Assembly: GCF_030814135.1 (NCBI RefSeq)
Contig: NZ_JAUSUQ010000006.1
Span: 62,001-126,000, forward strand
Direction: 5' to 3'
Source of the DNA: Caldalkalibacillus uzonensis
GTDB lineage: Bacteria > Bacillota > Bacilli > Caldalkalibacillales > Caldalkalibacillaceae
Length of the DNA stretch: 64,000 nucleotides
The notes below the pieces were generated by a model. That model ran no database searches and had not been told where the DNA came from. It was given only the letters and a program-made list of their open reading frames with translations. Of this stretch, positions 24,455-32,503 are shown piece after piece. The position numbers and the translations under genes were made by a program. How positions within the stretch are numbered: the stretch's first letter is position 1; every line of letters begins with the position of its first letter.

Positions 24455-24497
24455 CGTGATTTATGTCACAGGCAGTTGCGGGCAGCTTTGTTAAGAT
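24455..24497 (+). promoter_or_regulatory. Fnr-type box and promoter of fixABCX
   Basis: Box CGTGA-TTTATG-TCACA at 24455-24470 (centre 24462.5), -10 TAAGAT at 24492-24497, start near 24504, giving -41.5. Confidence 0.72.
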
Positions 24498-24521
24498 GAA
24501 CAATGAACAGACTTGCCCTCA

Positions 24522-24559
24522 CTTGGCCACCCCTAGCTTGTTGAGGGGAGGTGGCCAAG
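24522..24559 (+). promoter_or_regulatory. Strong hairpin in the fixABCX leader
   Basis: CTTGGCCACC (24522-24531) pairs with GGTGGCCAAG (24550-24559), with inner CCT/AGG pairs. No T-run follows, so it is not a simple terminator. It ends 43 bases before the first start codon. Confidence 0.6.
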
Positions 24560-24602
24560 AAACAAGAAATATGATCAGACAAGGAGAGGAGTGTGGTAAG
24601 AG

Positions 24603-25430
24603 ATGCACATTGTTGTTTGTATCAAGCAGGTGCCGGACACCAAAGTGATTAAAATGAATCCCAAAACCAAAACCATTGACCGGGCCAGTGCACCTGCAAT
24701 TCTGAACCCGTATGATGCCCATGCGGTGGAAGAAGCGGTCCGCCTGAAAAAGCGCTACGGAGGAACCGTTTCTGTGCTGACTATGGGCCCCCCTCCTGCG
24801 GTGAAAGCGATCAAAAAGTGTATTGAAATTGGGGCAGATGACGGCTATATGATTTCAGACCGCGCCTTTGCCGGAGCGGATACCCTGGCCACCAGTTATG
24901 CCTTGAGCAAGGCAGTGGAGAAAATCTCCACACTGAAACCCATTGACCTCATCTTATGCGGCAAAATGAGCATTGACGGGGATACCGGTCAGGTGGGACC
25001 GGGCATTGCCCGTCGGCTGGATATTCCGCCCTTGACAGCGGTGAAAAAGATTGAAGAGATTAACATCGAAAAGGGATATGCCATCGTGCACCGCAAGCTG
25101 GAAGATGGCTATGAGGTTGTTCAATCTGCTCTGCCGTGCCTGTGTGCAGTGGAAAAAGAGATTAATGACCTTTCCTATGCCCCGTTGCCCAATATGATCA
25201 AGGCGGCCCGTTACCAGCCTCACATCTGGTCGGTGAATGATTTGGAGGATGTGGACCGCAAACAACTGGGCTTAAAGGGATCGCCAACGGTGGTCGGTAA
25301 AATATGGACCCCTGAAAAACCCCAAGGGGGCACCATGTTGGAGGGGGACATACAGGAGCAGGTGCAGCAAGTTCTTGATATTGTACTGCAAAAAAGAGAA
25401 TTATTCACTGAATGGGAGGGAGGGCGATGA
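24603..25430 (+). CDS. fixA: Electron transfer flavoprotein beta subunit, FixA
   Basis: 275 residues. ETF beta fold starting MHIVVCIKQVPDT, with AILNPYDAHAVEEAVRLK near residue 32 and DGDTGQVGPGIARRL near 125, where the (bifurcating) FAD of FixA sits. FixB, FixC and FixX follow immediately, so it belongs to the four-subunit bifurcating quinone oxidoreductase rather than a stand-alone ETF. AAGGAGAGG site about 10 bases before the ATG. Confidence 0.93.
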   Translation: MHIVVCIKQVPDTKVIKMNPKTKTIDRASAPAILNPYDAHAVEEAVRLKKRYGGTVSVLTMGPPPAVKAIKKCIEIGADDGYMISDRAFAGADTLATSYALSKAVEKISTLKPIDLILCGKMSIDGDTGQVGPGIARRLDIPPLTAVKKIEEINIEKGYAIVHRKLEDGYEVVQSALPCLCAVEKEINDLSYAPLPNMIKAARYQPHIWSVNDLEDVDRKQLGLKGSPTVVGKIWTPEKPQGGTMLEGDIQEQVQQVLDIVLQKRELFTEWEGGR

Positions 25431-26452
25431 ATCTGGATACGTTTAAAGGCGTGTGGGTGTTTATCGAGCAGCGTGATCAAGAAGTCGTCCCTGTCTCGCT
25501 GGAGCTGTTGGGGGCCGGGCGGGCTTTGGCCGATAAAAGAGGGGTTGAGCTGGCCGGTATTTTAATCGGTCATCATGTGAAAGGATTAACAAACACATTG
25601 TTTGAGTATGGTGCTGACACGGTCTATGTCTATGACGATCCTATCTTCAGTGAGTACCGTACTGAACCGTATATGCAAGCTGTGGTAGAGGCCTGCCGTA
25701 AATATAAGCCGGAAATATTGCTGTACGGAGCCACCTCAACAGGGAAAGATCTGGCCAGTGCCGTGGCTACTGATCTGGCAACAGGATTGACGGCTGACTG
25801 CACCATGTTGGACGTGGATCCGGAGACTGGACTGCTTGAAGCCAGCCGTCCGGCCTTTGGGGGCAACATCATGGCCACCATTTTATGTAAAAAGCACCGT
25901 CCCCAAATGGCCACCGTGCGTCCCAAAGTGATGAAAGCCCTTGATCCACAACCGGGCAGAAGGGGGCACGTGATTGAGGAACAAATCGCTTTAAAGGAAG
26001 ATGAGGTACGCACCAAAGTACTGGAAGTGGTCAGAGAGACAACCAAGAGAACCCGCTTGGACGAAGCGGATATTATTGTAGCTGGAGGAAAAGGGTTGAA
26101 GGATGCGGAAGGATTTCAGCTTTGTTACCAGCTGGCAGAGGTGCTTGGCGCTTCTGTAGGTGCCAGCCGGGATGCTGTTGAGGCCGGGTGGATTGGCCAT
26201 CATCATCAAATCGGGCAGACAGGGGTGACGGTCAACCCCAAAATTTACTTTGCCATTGGTATTTCGGGGGCCATTCAGCATGTGGTGGGCATGCAAAACT
26301 CGGAATTGATCATCGCCATCAATAACGACCCCAACGCCCCCATATTTCAAACCTGTCATTACGGCATTGTCGGTGATGCTTTCGAGGTCGTACCGGCGTT
26401 GATTGCAGCCTTTAAAGAGGCTCTGCACAGAGAGGAGGTTCAACATGCCTGA
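25427..26452 (+). CDS. fixB: Electron transfer flavoprotein alpha subunit, FixB
   Basis: 341 residues from ATG 25427, which overlaps the fixA stop as ATGA. N-terminal alpha/beta domain, then the conserved C-terminal FAD domain: GGKGLKDAEGFQLC, GASVGASRDAVEAGW, QIGQTGVTVNPKIYFAIGIS (start near 262) and IAINNDPNAPIF near 293. Binds the electron-transferring FAD and passes electrons to FixC. Confidence 0.94.
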   Translation: MNLDTFKGVWVFIEQRDQEVVPVSLELLGAGRALADKRGVELAGILIGHHVKGLTNTLFEYGADTVYVYDDPIFSEYRTEPYMQAVVEACRKYKPEILLYGATSTGKDLASAVATDLATGLTADCTMLDVDPETGLLEASRPAFGGNIMATILCKKHRPQMATVRPKVMKALDPQPGRRGHVIEEQIALKEDEVRTKVLEVVRETTKRTRLDEADIIVAGGKGLKDAEGFQLCYQLAEVLGASVGASRDAVEAGWIGHHHQIGQTGVTVNPKIYFAIGISGAIQHVVGMQNSELIIAINNDPNAPIFQTCHYGIVGDAFEVVPALIAAFKEALHREEVQHA

Positions 26453-27743
26453 AAAATTTGATTGTATCATTGTGGGGGCTGGCCCGGCTGGTGTGTCCTG
26501 TGCCTATGCGCTGGCCAAAGCGGGATTGGACGTGTTGATCATTGAGCGGGGGGAATATCCGGGAGCCAAGAACGTGATGGGCGGCGTGTTGTACCGCAAA
26601 ATGCTGGACGACATCATTCCGGGCTTTTACAAGGAAGCTCCGCTGGAGAGGCCGGTGGTGGAGCAGCGCTTTATGCTGCTGGATCGGGAATCAGCTGTCA
26701 CATTCAGCTATAAAGGTTTGGAATGGGGCAGGGAACCGTACAACTGTTTTACGGTACTCAGAGCCAAGTTTGACCAATGGTTTGCCCAGAAGGCGGTTGA
26801 AGCCGGGGCCTTGTTGATTAATGAAACCGTAGTGCAGGAATGTATTGTGCAGGACGGACGGGTGGTTGGTGTGCGTACCGACCGGCCCGACGGGGATGTT
26901 TACGCCGATGTGGTGGTGTTGGCTGATGGTGTCAACTCCCTGTTAGCCAAATCATTGGGATTTCACAAAGAATGGAAGCCTGATGAAGTGGCATTGGCCA
27001 CCATGGAAGTACTTAAACTGGACAAAACCACTATTGAAGAGCGCTTTAATCTTGAACCGAACCAGGGTTGTACGATTGAGATTTTTGGGGATGCCACCCA
27101 AGGTATTTTGGGCACCGGTTTTGTCTACACCAACAAGGACAGCATTAATATTGGCGTTGGTGCCTTATTGTCTGGTCTGATCAAACATAAGCTGAAACCG
27201 TACGAACTGTTGGAACGGCTGAAACAGCATCCTTTGATCCGCCCCTTGATCGCGGGCAGTGAGCCCCAGGAATACCTGGCTCACCTTATTCCAGAAGGGG
27301 GCTACCGTTCCATGCCTAAATTGGTAGGGCATGGGGTACTTGTCGTAGGAGATGCGGCTCAGCTGGTCAACTCCATCCACCGGGAGGGATCCAATCTGGC
27401 TATGACCTCAGGCGTGTTAGCTGCCGAGGCGATTATCACGGCCAAAGAACTCAATGACTTTTCAGAGAATATTCTGGACAGTTACCGGATTAATCTGTTG
27501 AACAGTTTTGTAGGCCAGGACTTGAAAAAGTACAAGGCTGCCACCCATCACTTTGAACGTTTCCCGCAATACTTTGAGCAGTACATTCCCATGCTGAACA
27601 GGGCTGCCGGCCGCTTCCTGACGGTGGACGGCACACCGAAAAAAGAGAAACAGAAGCAGTTGGTCCGTCAAATGGGGACGGTTGGCGAGCGGTTTAAAAT
27701 TGCGCGGGATATACTCCGCGCCTGGAAGGTGATGAAAGGGTGA
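26445..27743 (+). CDS. fixC: FAD-dependent quinone oxidoreductase FixC
   Basis: 432 residues. Starts with a Rossmann FAD motif VGAGPAGVSCAYALAKAG near residue 10, followed by ERGEYPGAKNVMGG. VLVVGDAAQLVNSIHREGSN near 302 is the second FAD-binding block of the ETF-quinone oxidoreductase family. Accepts electrons from FixAB and reduces quinone with FixX. ATG 26445 is preceded by GGAGG and overlaps the end of fixB by 8 bases. Confidence 0.94.
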   Translation: MPEKFDCIIVGAGPAGVSCAYALAKAGLDVLIIERGEYPGAKNVMGGVLYRKMLDDIIPGFYKEAPLERPVVEQRFMLLDRESAVTFSYKGLEWGREPYNCFTVLRAKFDQWFAQKAVEAGALLINETVVQECIVQDGRVVGVRTDRPDGDVYADVVVLADGVNSLLAKSLGFHKEWKPDEVALATMEVLKLDKTTIEERFNLEPNQGCTIEIFGDATQGILGTGFVYTNKDSINIGVGALLSGLIKHKLKPYELLERLKQHPLIRPLIAGSEPQEYLAHLIPEGGYRSMPKLVGHGVLVVGDAAQLVNSIHREGSNLAMTSGVLAAEAIITAKELNDFSENILDSYRINLLNSFVGQDLKKYKAATHHFERFPQYFEQYIPMLNRAAGRFLTVDGTPKKEKQKQLVRQMGTVGERFKIARDILRAWKVMKG

Positions 27744-28015
27744 ACATTGAGGAGAAACAGTATCTGGTTCGTTTCAACGCGGATACGGAGTCCCACTTAA
27801 AGGTGGTCAATGCAGATATTTGTGCCATCCGCTGTCCGGATAAGCTGTGCACCATCTTTTGTCCTGCTGAAGTTTACAAATGGGAAGGGGATCGCATGCA
27901 TGTGGGTTTTGAAGGGTGCCATGAATGTGGCAGCTGCCGTATTGGCTGCCCTTATGACAATATTGAGTGGCGGTATCCCAAAGGTGGATATGGCATTGTG
28001 TTCAGACTGGGCTGA
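27740..28015 (+). CDS. fixX: Ferredoxin-like protein FixX
   Basis: 91 residues from a GTG start that overlaps the fixC stop (GTGA). Cysteines are in CAIRCPDKLCTIFCPAEVY near 27-45 and CHECGSCRIGCP near 60-71, which bind 4Fe-4S. Partner of FixC at the quinone branch. Last gene of the four-gene operon. Confidence 0.92.
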   Translation: MNIEEKQYLVRFNADTESHLKVVNADICAIRCPDKLCTIFCPAEVYKWEGDRMHVGFEGCHECGSCRIGCPYDNIEWRYPKGGYGIVFRLG

Positions 28016-28071
28016 GCCGGTTCCCTGCGTAAGTACAGCGTCTGATCTGTCAGCCCAGAATTTACGGATAG

Positions 28072-28114
28072 TGTGATCAATTTAACTGCTAATCCGTCAC
28101 CAACCCGGTATAGT
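28072..28114 (+). promoter_or_regulatory. Fnr-type box and promoter of mobA
   Basis: Box TGTGA-TCAATT-TAACT at 28072-28087 (centre 28079.5), -10 TATAGT at 28109-28114, start near 28121, giving -41.5. The downstream half-site is degenerate. Confidence 0.55.
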
Positions 28115-28146
28115 AGGAATTGAAAACAAGGGGGGTGACAAAGAAG

Positions 28147-28764
28147 ATGACAGGTGTCATTCTGGCCGGTGGGCAAAACCGGAGAATGAATGGGGAAATG
28201 AAGGGGTTGTTATCATTCGGTGGGGAAAAAGTGGTCGAGAGACAGGTGCGTAAAATGAAGACCCTGTGTCATGAGGTCATTTTGGTAACCAATCACCCAC
28301 GCCATTATCTCCCTGTGTTTGGCGGTGCGATTCGGATCATTACCGACTTTTTCAAACATGGGGGGGCCTTGAGTGGCATGCATGCCGCCTTCTCTTTAGC
28401 CAAATACCATGAACTTTGGGTGGTGGCTTGTGACATGCCGTTTATCTCACCTGAAGCAGCCCGCCTTATGCAACAACACCGGCAGGAAAAAGGGTGTGAT
28501 GCCGTCATTCCTGTGTTAAACAATAGATTACACCCTTTTCATGCCGTTTATCATAAGTCCTGTTTACCTGTTATGACGATGATGCTCCAAAAGCAAATTG
28601 ATCAGCTTGAGGATCTGCTCCACTATTTGAATTGGGCAGCGGTCACCGAATCTTTTTTTCATGACCATGGTTTGAATTTGTCCTTTGTCACTGATTTCAA
28701 CACTTTTGATGAATATCATCATCTGCTGCAACTGGAAGGGATACAAGTTCACAAATCACAATAA
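28147..28764 (+). CDS. mobA: Molybdenum cofactor guanylyltransferase MobA
   Basis: 205 residues. Transfers GMP to molybdopterin to make MGD, the cofactor of respiratory nitrate reductase. Nucleotide-binding start GVILAGGQNRRMNGEMKGLL at residues 3-22; Mg-binding region WVVACDMPFI near 98. GGGGTGA lies before ATG 28147. It complements mobB and moeA at 8.3-10.1 kb. No nitrate reductase genes are in the window. Confidence 0.92.
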   Translation: MTGVILAGGQNRRMNGEMKGLLSFGGEKVVERQVRKMKTLCHEVILVTNHPRHYLPVFGGAIRIITDFFKHGGALSGMHAAFSLAKYHELWVVACDMPFISPEAARLMQQHRQEKGCDAVIPVLNNRLHPFHAVYHKSCLPVMTMMLQKQIDQLEDLLHYLNWAAVTESFFHDHGLNLSFVTDFNTFDEYHHLLQLEGIQVHKSQ

Positions 28765-28775
28765 AAGGTTACTGA

Positions 28776-28813
28776 GAAAAAATATGGCGACCTCAACAGG
28801 TCGCCAAAAAAAT
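28776..28813. terminator. Bidirectional terminator between mobA and fnr
   Basis: Stem TGGCGACCT / AGGTCGCCA, loop CAAC, with A/T runs on both sides, suited to both converging genes. Confidence 0.85.
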
Positions 28814-28875
28814 TTGTTTCTATTGTACAGTCCTTCAATGGTTGTGCAGTCTTTGCAATGGCTGAGTAAAGTTGG

Positions 28876-29607
28876 TTAGATACGGCATACGGTAATGGGA
28901 CATTGCTCACAGTGGCAAATATCTCTTAAATAATCCATATCTTTAATGATAATATAGCCTTGTTCCTGAGCAATCACCCCTTTTTGGGTCAAATCTCGCA
29001 GCATGCGGTTGACACTTTCCCTTGTCGCTCCAATAAATTCACCCAATTCCGCATGGGTTACTTTGTGAGAGATATGCCACCCCTGTTCAGTCTGTTTGCC
29101 GTACGTATTGGCCAGGCGGATTAAAGTTGAACACAAAGCGCCTGGCTTGCCATAAAACATCAAATCTCTCACTTTAGTTTCTGTGATACGATTCATCAGG
29201 CCCATCCACTTGATAAATTCAACCGCCAGATCCCCGTGCTGCCAGAGCAACACTTCCAAATCACGAGTTTGGATGACACCGATGATACTGTCTTTGGTCA
29301 CCAAGGCATTGTAACTGTGCTTTAATGTGGTAAATCCCGCTAATTCCCCGACCAGATCACCCTCTTGAAACATGTGCAAAGTAAACTCTTTTCCTTCAGC
29401 GTTTGTTTTGGTCAGCTTGACTTGCCCCTGTTTGATATAAAAAAGTTTGTCGGCTGGATCCCCTTCCCAGAAAAGATAAGAGCCAGCTTCAAACGTATGG
29501 TCATACATGATCTCCTTCAGTTTTAGAAAGTTCTGTTCGGAAAGAATGGATGTGTTTTGCCACGTCCTACGTTCTTGGGTCAAAAAGGGTTGTCCTCGCA
29601 TCATCAC
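28876..29607 (-). CDS. fnr: Anaerobic regulator Fnr, Bacillus type with C-terminal Fe-S site
   Basis: 243 residues. Cyclic-nucleotide-binding-like barrel (FEAGSYLFWEGDPADKLFYI near 39), dimer helix, winged helix-turn-helix (THAELGEFIGATRESVNRMLRDL near 183). The C-terminus reads CHCEQCPITVC, which contains CxxCxxxxC. That is the spacing of the three cysteines that ligate the 4Fe-4S cluster in Bacillus subtilis Fnr, whose cluster is at the C-terminus and not the N-terminus as in E. coli. Expected target TGTGA-N6-TCACA. Ends at the bidirectional terminator; the likely -10 TAAAAT is at 29640-29635. Confidence 0.93.
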   Translation of the reverse strand: MMMRGQPFLTQERRTWQNTSILSEQNFLKLKEIMYDHTFEAGSYLFWEGDPADKLFYIKQGQVKLTKTNAEGKEFTLHMFQEGDLVGELAGFTTLKHSYNALVTKDSIIGVIQTRDLEVLLWQHGDLAVEFIKWMGLMNRITETKVRDLMFYGKPGALCSTLIRLANTYGKQTEQGWHISHKVTHAELGEFIGATRESVNRMLRDLTQKGVIAQEQGYIIIKDMDYLRDICHCEQCPITVCRI

Positions 29608-29634
29608 GGCCTCCCTGTTTTCATTCCTAGTTTC

Positions 29635-29688
29635 ATTTTAACGGAAAGAGGGGGAGGCAACGTGTGATTGTGTCACAATTGTGTGACA
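29635..29688 (-). promoter_or_regulatory. fnr promoter with atypical palindromes
   Basis: On the minus strand TGTGA-CACAA-TCACA (29677-29663) has perfect half-sites but a 5-nt spacer; its centre is about -42 from -10 TAAAAT. It overlaps a second palindrome, TGTCACA-ATTG-TGTGACA, at 29671-29688. Confidence 0.55.
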
Positions 29689-29746
29689 GCGTGCCATTTG
29701 TAAACGAAACGTCACCAAAGTGTAAAACAAATGTCATTTTTTAAGG

Positions 29747-31006
29747 TTATTTGTAATGCCCTCCTATTTTTTTGGCCCGGTCCCGGGCCTGGCCTGCTGC
29801 AGTAAGGGAGGCGGCACGCAAAATGGCGGCGGCCCCGTATTTATGTTTAATATGATCCATGGCTTGGCTTAAACGTTCTTTTTTCAGTGTGGTGTCAAAC
29901 AAACTGAGCTGCCGGCAGTGATCAGATTCCAATCCGGACAGCGTCACGCCGGCACTGCGAATCGGTTCCCCGTCCCAATGGGTGCGAAACAGATTAAAAG
30001 CGGCTTTAAACACATCCAGTCCATAGTTGGTTTTTTGGGGCAATTTAATCTGGCGGTGAAAGCCGGTGGGAAAATCAAAGCGGGCCCCGCGCACACCCAC
30101 GGAAACGGTATCACCCACATATCCTTTTAGGCGGGCCCGGCGGCCTACCTCTTCACTTAATTCCAATAAAATCACTTTGATCTGTTCTATGGTTTCATAA
30201 TCCCGGGGCAGGGTCATATGATGACCGATGGCCTTTTGTTCGTCATGGGAGCGGGGAGACACAGGGGAGTGATCAATGCCGTTGGCCGTTAACCACAGCC
30301 GTTCTCCATTAATGCCCCATTTTTGGGAGAGACGCTCCACGGGGGTTTGAGCCAATTGGCCGATGGTGCGGATACCCATGCGTTCCAAGTGGCGGCTTAT
30401 GCGGCTGCCCACGCCAAACAGGGCGCGGACCGGAAGAGGCCACAACGTGGTTGGCAGTGTGTCATGGCTGATCTGGGCGATACCTGCTTTGTTTTTCTTG
30501 GCAAAATTATCGCAGGCCATTTTGGCTAGCACTTTATTGGGGCCAATGCCGATGCGGACATAGACGCCTACTTCCTGCTGGATCTTGTGTTGCAAAAGGC
30601 TGGCTACATCCCAGGGTTCACCACCAAATAAATGTAAGGTGGGTGTCACATCCATAAACTGTTCGTCGATGCTGTACGGTTCAACCAGGTCAGTGAAACT
30701 TTGCAAGATGGTGGTGATCTGCACTGAGATATCAATGTACTTTTGCATATGAGGTTTGACCACAGTGACAGAGGGACATTTTTGCTGGGCTTCCCACAAT
30801 GCTTCTGCTGTTTCAATCCCCCACTGTTTGGCCAGGGGGCAGGCGGCCAGGATCACCCCGCTGCGCCGCTCTGGATCTCCGGCCACCACAATCGGTTTAT
30901 GCTGCAGCGAGGGATCCGCTGTTTTTTCAATGCTGGCAAAGAAAGATTGCACATCGACCAGAAAAATGACCTGCTCCCGGGACATCTTGCTACTTGCTTT
31001 GTTCAT
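29747..31006 (-). CDS. Y-family DNA polymerase (DinB/UvrX-like)
   Basis: 419 residues from ATG 31006 (GGAGGAT 7 bases upstream). Translesion polymerase. Catalytic blocks: FLVDVQSFFASIEK near residue 14 (Asp in the palm), PYSIDEQFMDVT near 110 (Asp-Glu pair), VRIGIGPNKVLAKMACDNFAK near 145, and a helix-hairpin-helix thumb GVGSRISRHLERMGIRTIGQL near 193. The Ser-Phe-Phe in place of the usual steric-gate Cys-Phe-Phe resembles the UvrX/YqjW branch. A LexA box covers its promoter. Confidence 0.9.
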   Translation of the reverse strand: MNKASSKMSREQVIFLVDVQSFFASIEKTADPSLQHKPIVVAGDPERRSGVILAACPLAKQWGIETAEALWEAQQKCPSVTVVKPHMQKYIDISVQITTILQSFTDLVEPYSIDEQFMDVTPTLHLFGGEPWDVASLLQHKIQQEVGVYVRIGIGPNKVLAKMACDNFAKKNKAGIAQISHDTLPTTLWPLPVRALFGVGSRISRHLERMGIRTIGQLAQTPVERLSQKWGINGERLWLTANGIDHSPVSPRSHDEQKAIGHHMTLPRDYETIEQIKVILLELSEEVGRRARLKGYVGDTVSVGVRGARFDFPTGFHRQIKLPQKTNYGLDVFKAAFNLFRTHWDGEPIRSAGVTLSGLESDHCRQLSLFDTTLKKERLSQAMDHIKHKYGAAAILRAASLTAAGQARDRAKKIGGHYK

Positions 31007-31053
31007 GCTGGCTATCCTCCGTTCAGCAGCGCAAAGAATAGGATGCATAACTA

Positions 31054-31072
31054 GAACATATGTTCTATTATA
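31054..31072 (-). promoter_or_regulatory. LexA box and promoter of the Y-family polymerase
   Basis: GAACATATGTTC at 31054-31065 is a perfect core of the Bacillus LexA (DinR) site GAAC-N4-GTTC. It abuts a perfect minus-strand -10 TATAAT at 31072-31067, so bound LexA would block the start site. Confidence 0.88.
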
Positions 31073-31206
31073 TAGCAAAAAAAGAAAAAATAGAAGTGGG
31101 AAAAGGAGGGAGAGCAACACATCAGATTGGGAAAAAGGAAGCACGAAGCCCCGAAAAATGATAGTAAGGATCCGGGGCTTAAACCAATGAGGATCAGTGG
31201 GACAGG

Positions 31207-31650
31207 TTAGGGTTTACGGGGATAATAATACATGGTGCGTCCGTTAAATAGCTGCAACTTGGCTTGATAGGCTTTAGCCAGATATTTGCAAAACTCATTG
31301 GCTTTTGATTTATCGCCGTGGGTGGCCCCGTCCGGCAACACAACTTGGATGTAGTGTTCCTCTCTTTCCTGGCCGCTCTCTTCAACTGTGACGGTTTCTG
31401 AGCCAACGCCGACGATCATATATTTATACAGCTCAGGATTGTTGCCTTTCAGGTAAAACCATTTGCCTTTTCCCTCCGGCTTTTCCACAATGGTATAAGG
31501 AAAAGCGGCTTCCGCATAATTCCAACCAAGTTGTTGGCCGGTTTTTGACGTCATGCTTATGTAATGGTCCAATTTTTGTTTCACATCGTCTAAATCGGCT
31601 GAGGTCACGGTGGATTCCTTGACCAGACGAATATAAGCACTTTGACTCAC
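31207..31650 (-). CDS. DUF1885 family protein
   Basis: 147 residues, GTG start with AAGGAG 10 bases upstream. The N-terminal SAYIRLVKEST and central GWNYAEAAFPYTI with WFYLKG match the DUF1885 pattern known from Bacillaceae. No membrane segment or signal. Function unknown. Confidence 0.75.
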   Translation of the reverse strand: MSQSAYIRLVKESTVTSADLDDVKQKLDHYISMTSKTGQQLGWNYAEAAFPYTIVEKPEGKGKWFYLKGNNPELYKYMIVGVGSETVTVEESGQEREEHYIQVVLPDGATHGDKSKANEFCKYLAKAYQAKLQLFNGRTMYYYPRKP

Positions 31651-31856
31651 TCGAACTCACTCCTTACGCTACCACAGAATCCAGCTCTGCTAACATCTTA
31701 GCATTCAAGGCTTGTTTACACAACAAAAATGTCTCTCGGAGCGGAGGATCAGCATGAGACCCTTCTTAAATAGACAAAATAATTTGACTATTTGAAGTGA
31801 GTCTGCTATAATTGGAATACTCTACGTGCATCTATTAAAGCAAGGAGGGGTAGCCA

Positions 31857-32153
31857 ATGAGACATGAGCGTTTGTACGACGTTTCTGAAAATGCAAACGT
31901 TCGCTTTGTAGGGTTTGCTTCAGACCGGGCACGCTATGATTTTGGTCTCGTCTTTACCAACCAATTTTTTGGCAAGCCGCTGGTCATCTGTATGCAAACC
32001 GGTCGTTCCACATTGTTGTCTGCTGATGAGGCGGAAAATGTTGAATACCTTCAACGCACATTTAATATCTCCTCCTGTGAAGAAGCCGAACAACTATCTG
32101 TCTTTTTTCAACACGCCATTCCGCGTATGACCGTTGAACCTGAACATGAGTAG
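31857..32153 (+). CDS. DUF3055 (SAV0927) family protein
   Basis: 98 residues, no membrane segment. The sequence RLYDVSENANVRFVGFASD and YDFGLVFTNQFFGKPLVIC fit this conserved Firmicutes family of unknown role. AAGGAGGGG lies just before ATG 31857. Confidence 0.75.
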   Translation: MRHERLYDVSENANVRFVGFASDRARYDFGLVFTNQFFGKPLVICMQTGRSTLLSADEAENVEYLQRTFNISSCEEAEQLSVFFQHAIPRMTVEPEHE

Positions 32154-32235
32154 CTGGCTGTGATTCATAAGAGTCCATATATATCAGTTTAAGACAGCCG
32201 TAATTAGGCTGCCTTTTTGTGTTTTCATAGGTATT

Positions 32236-32300
32236 AATGCTATACAAAATGCCTATTGACAAAAATAATATATCATAATACTATAATAGTGTAACATATT
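32236..32300 (+). promoter_or_regulatory. sr1P promoter with two CcpN-like boxes
   Basis: AATGCTATACA (32236-32246) and TGTAACATATT (32290-32300) each match the CcpN motif TRTGHYATAYW at 10 of 11 positions. TTGACA is at 32256-32261, with TACTAT (17-bp spacer) or TATAAT (20-bp) as the -10. Confidence 0.6.
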
Positions 32301-32336
32301 TGAAGCGGTTTCAACCCGAAAATAGGAGGATGCCAA

Positions 32337-32465
32337 ATGGGTGAAATAGTGTGCCAAACCTGTGATAAAACCATTGCACATTTTGAAGACGAAAAAGTAT
32401 CTGTCTTGTATGGTGTCTGTCCTCACTGTCATGAGTGTGATGAACTGAACAAAGAAGAAAGCTAA
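32337..32465 (+). CDS. SR1P family small protein (GapA-binding peptide)
   Basis: 42 residues. It starts MGEIVCQTCDKTIAHFEDEK and carries CxxC near residue 6 and CPHCHEC near 28, probably a zinc knuckle. Bacillus subtilis SR1P is the 39-residue peptide encoded by the dual-function RNA SR1 and binds GapA. Length, N-terminal MGxIVCQxC and FEDEKV match. AGGAGG precedes ATG 32337. A terminator at 32504-32538 would end a transcript of about 240 bases, so this too may be a dual-function RNA. Confidence 0.88.
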   Translation: MGEIVCQTCDKTIAHFEDEKVSVLYGVCPHCHECDELNKEES

Positions 32466-32503
32466 AGTGGATGAAAAAAGGTTTGAACATAGATAGAAGA
32501 GAA

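Larger units (their letters stand above)
24276..24602. other. Intergenic region and leader of the fixABCX operon
   Basis: 327 bases without a gene. It contains the Fnr-type promoter (start near 24504) and then a leader of about 100 bases with one strong hairpin, both listed separately. Confidence 0.6.
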
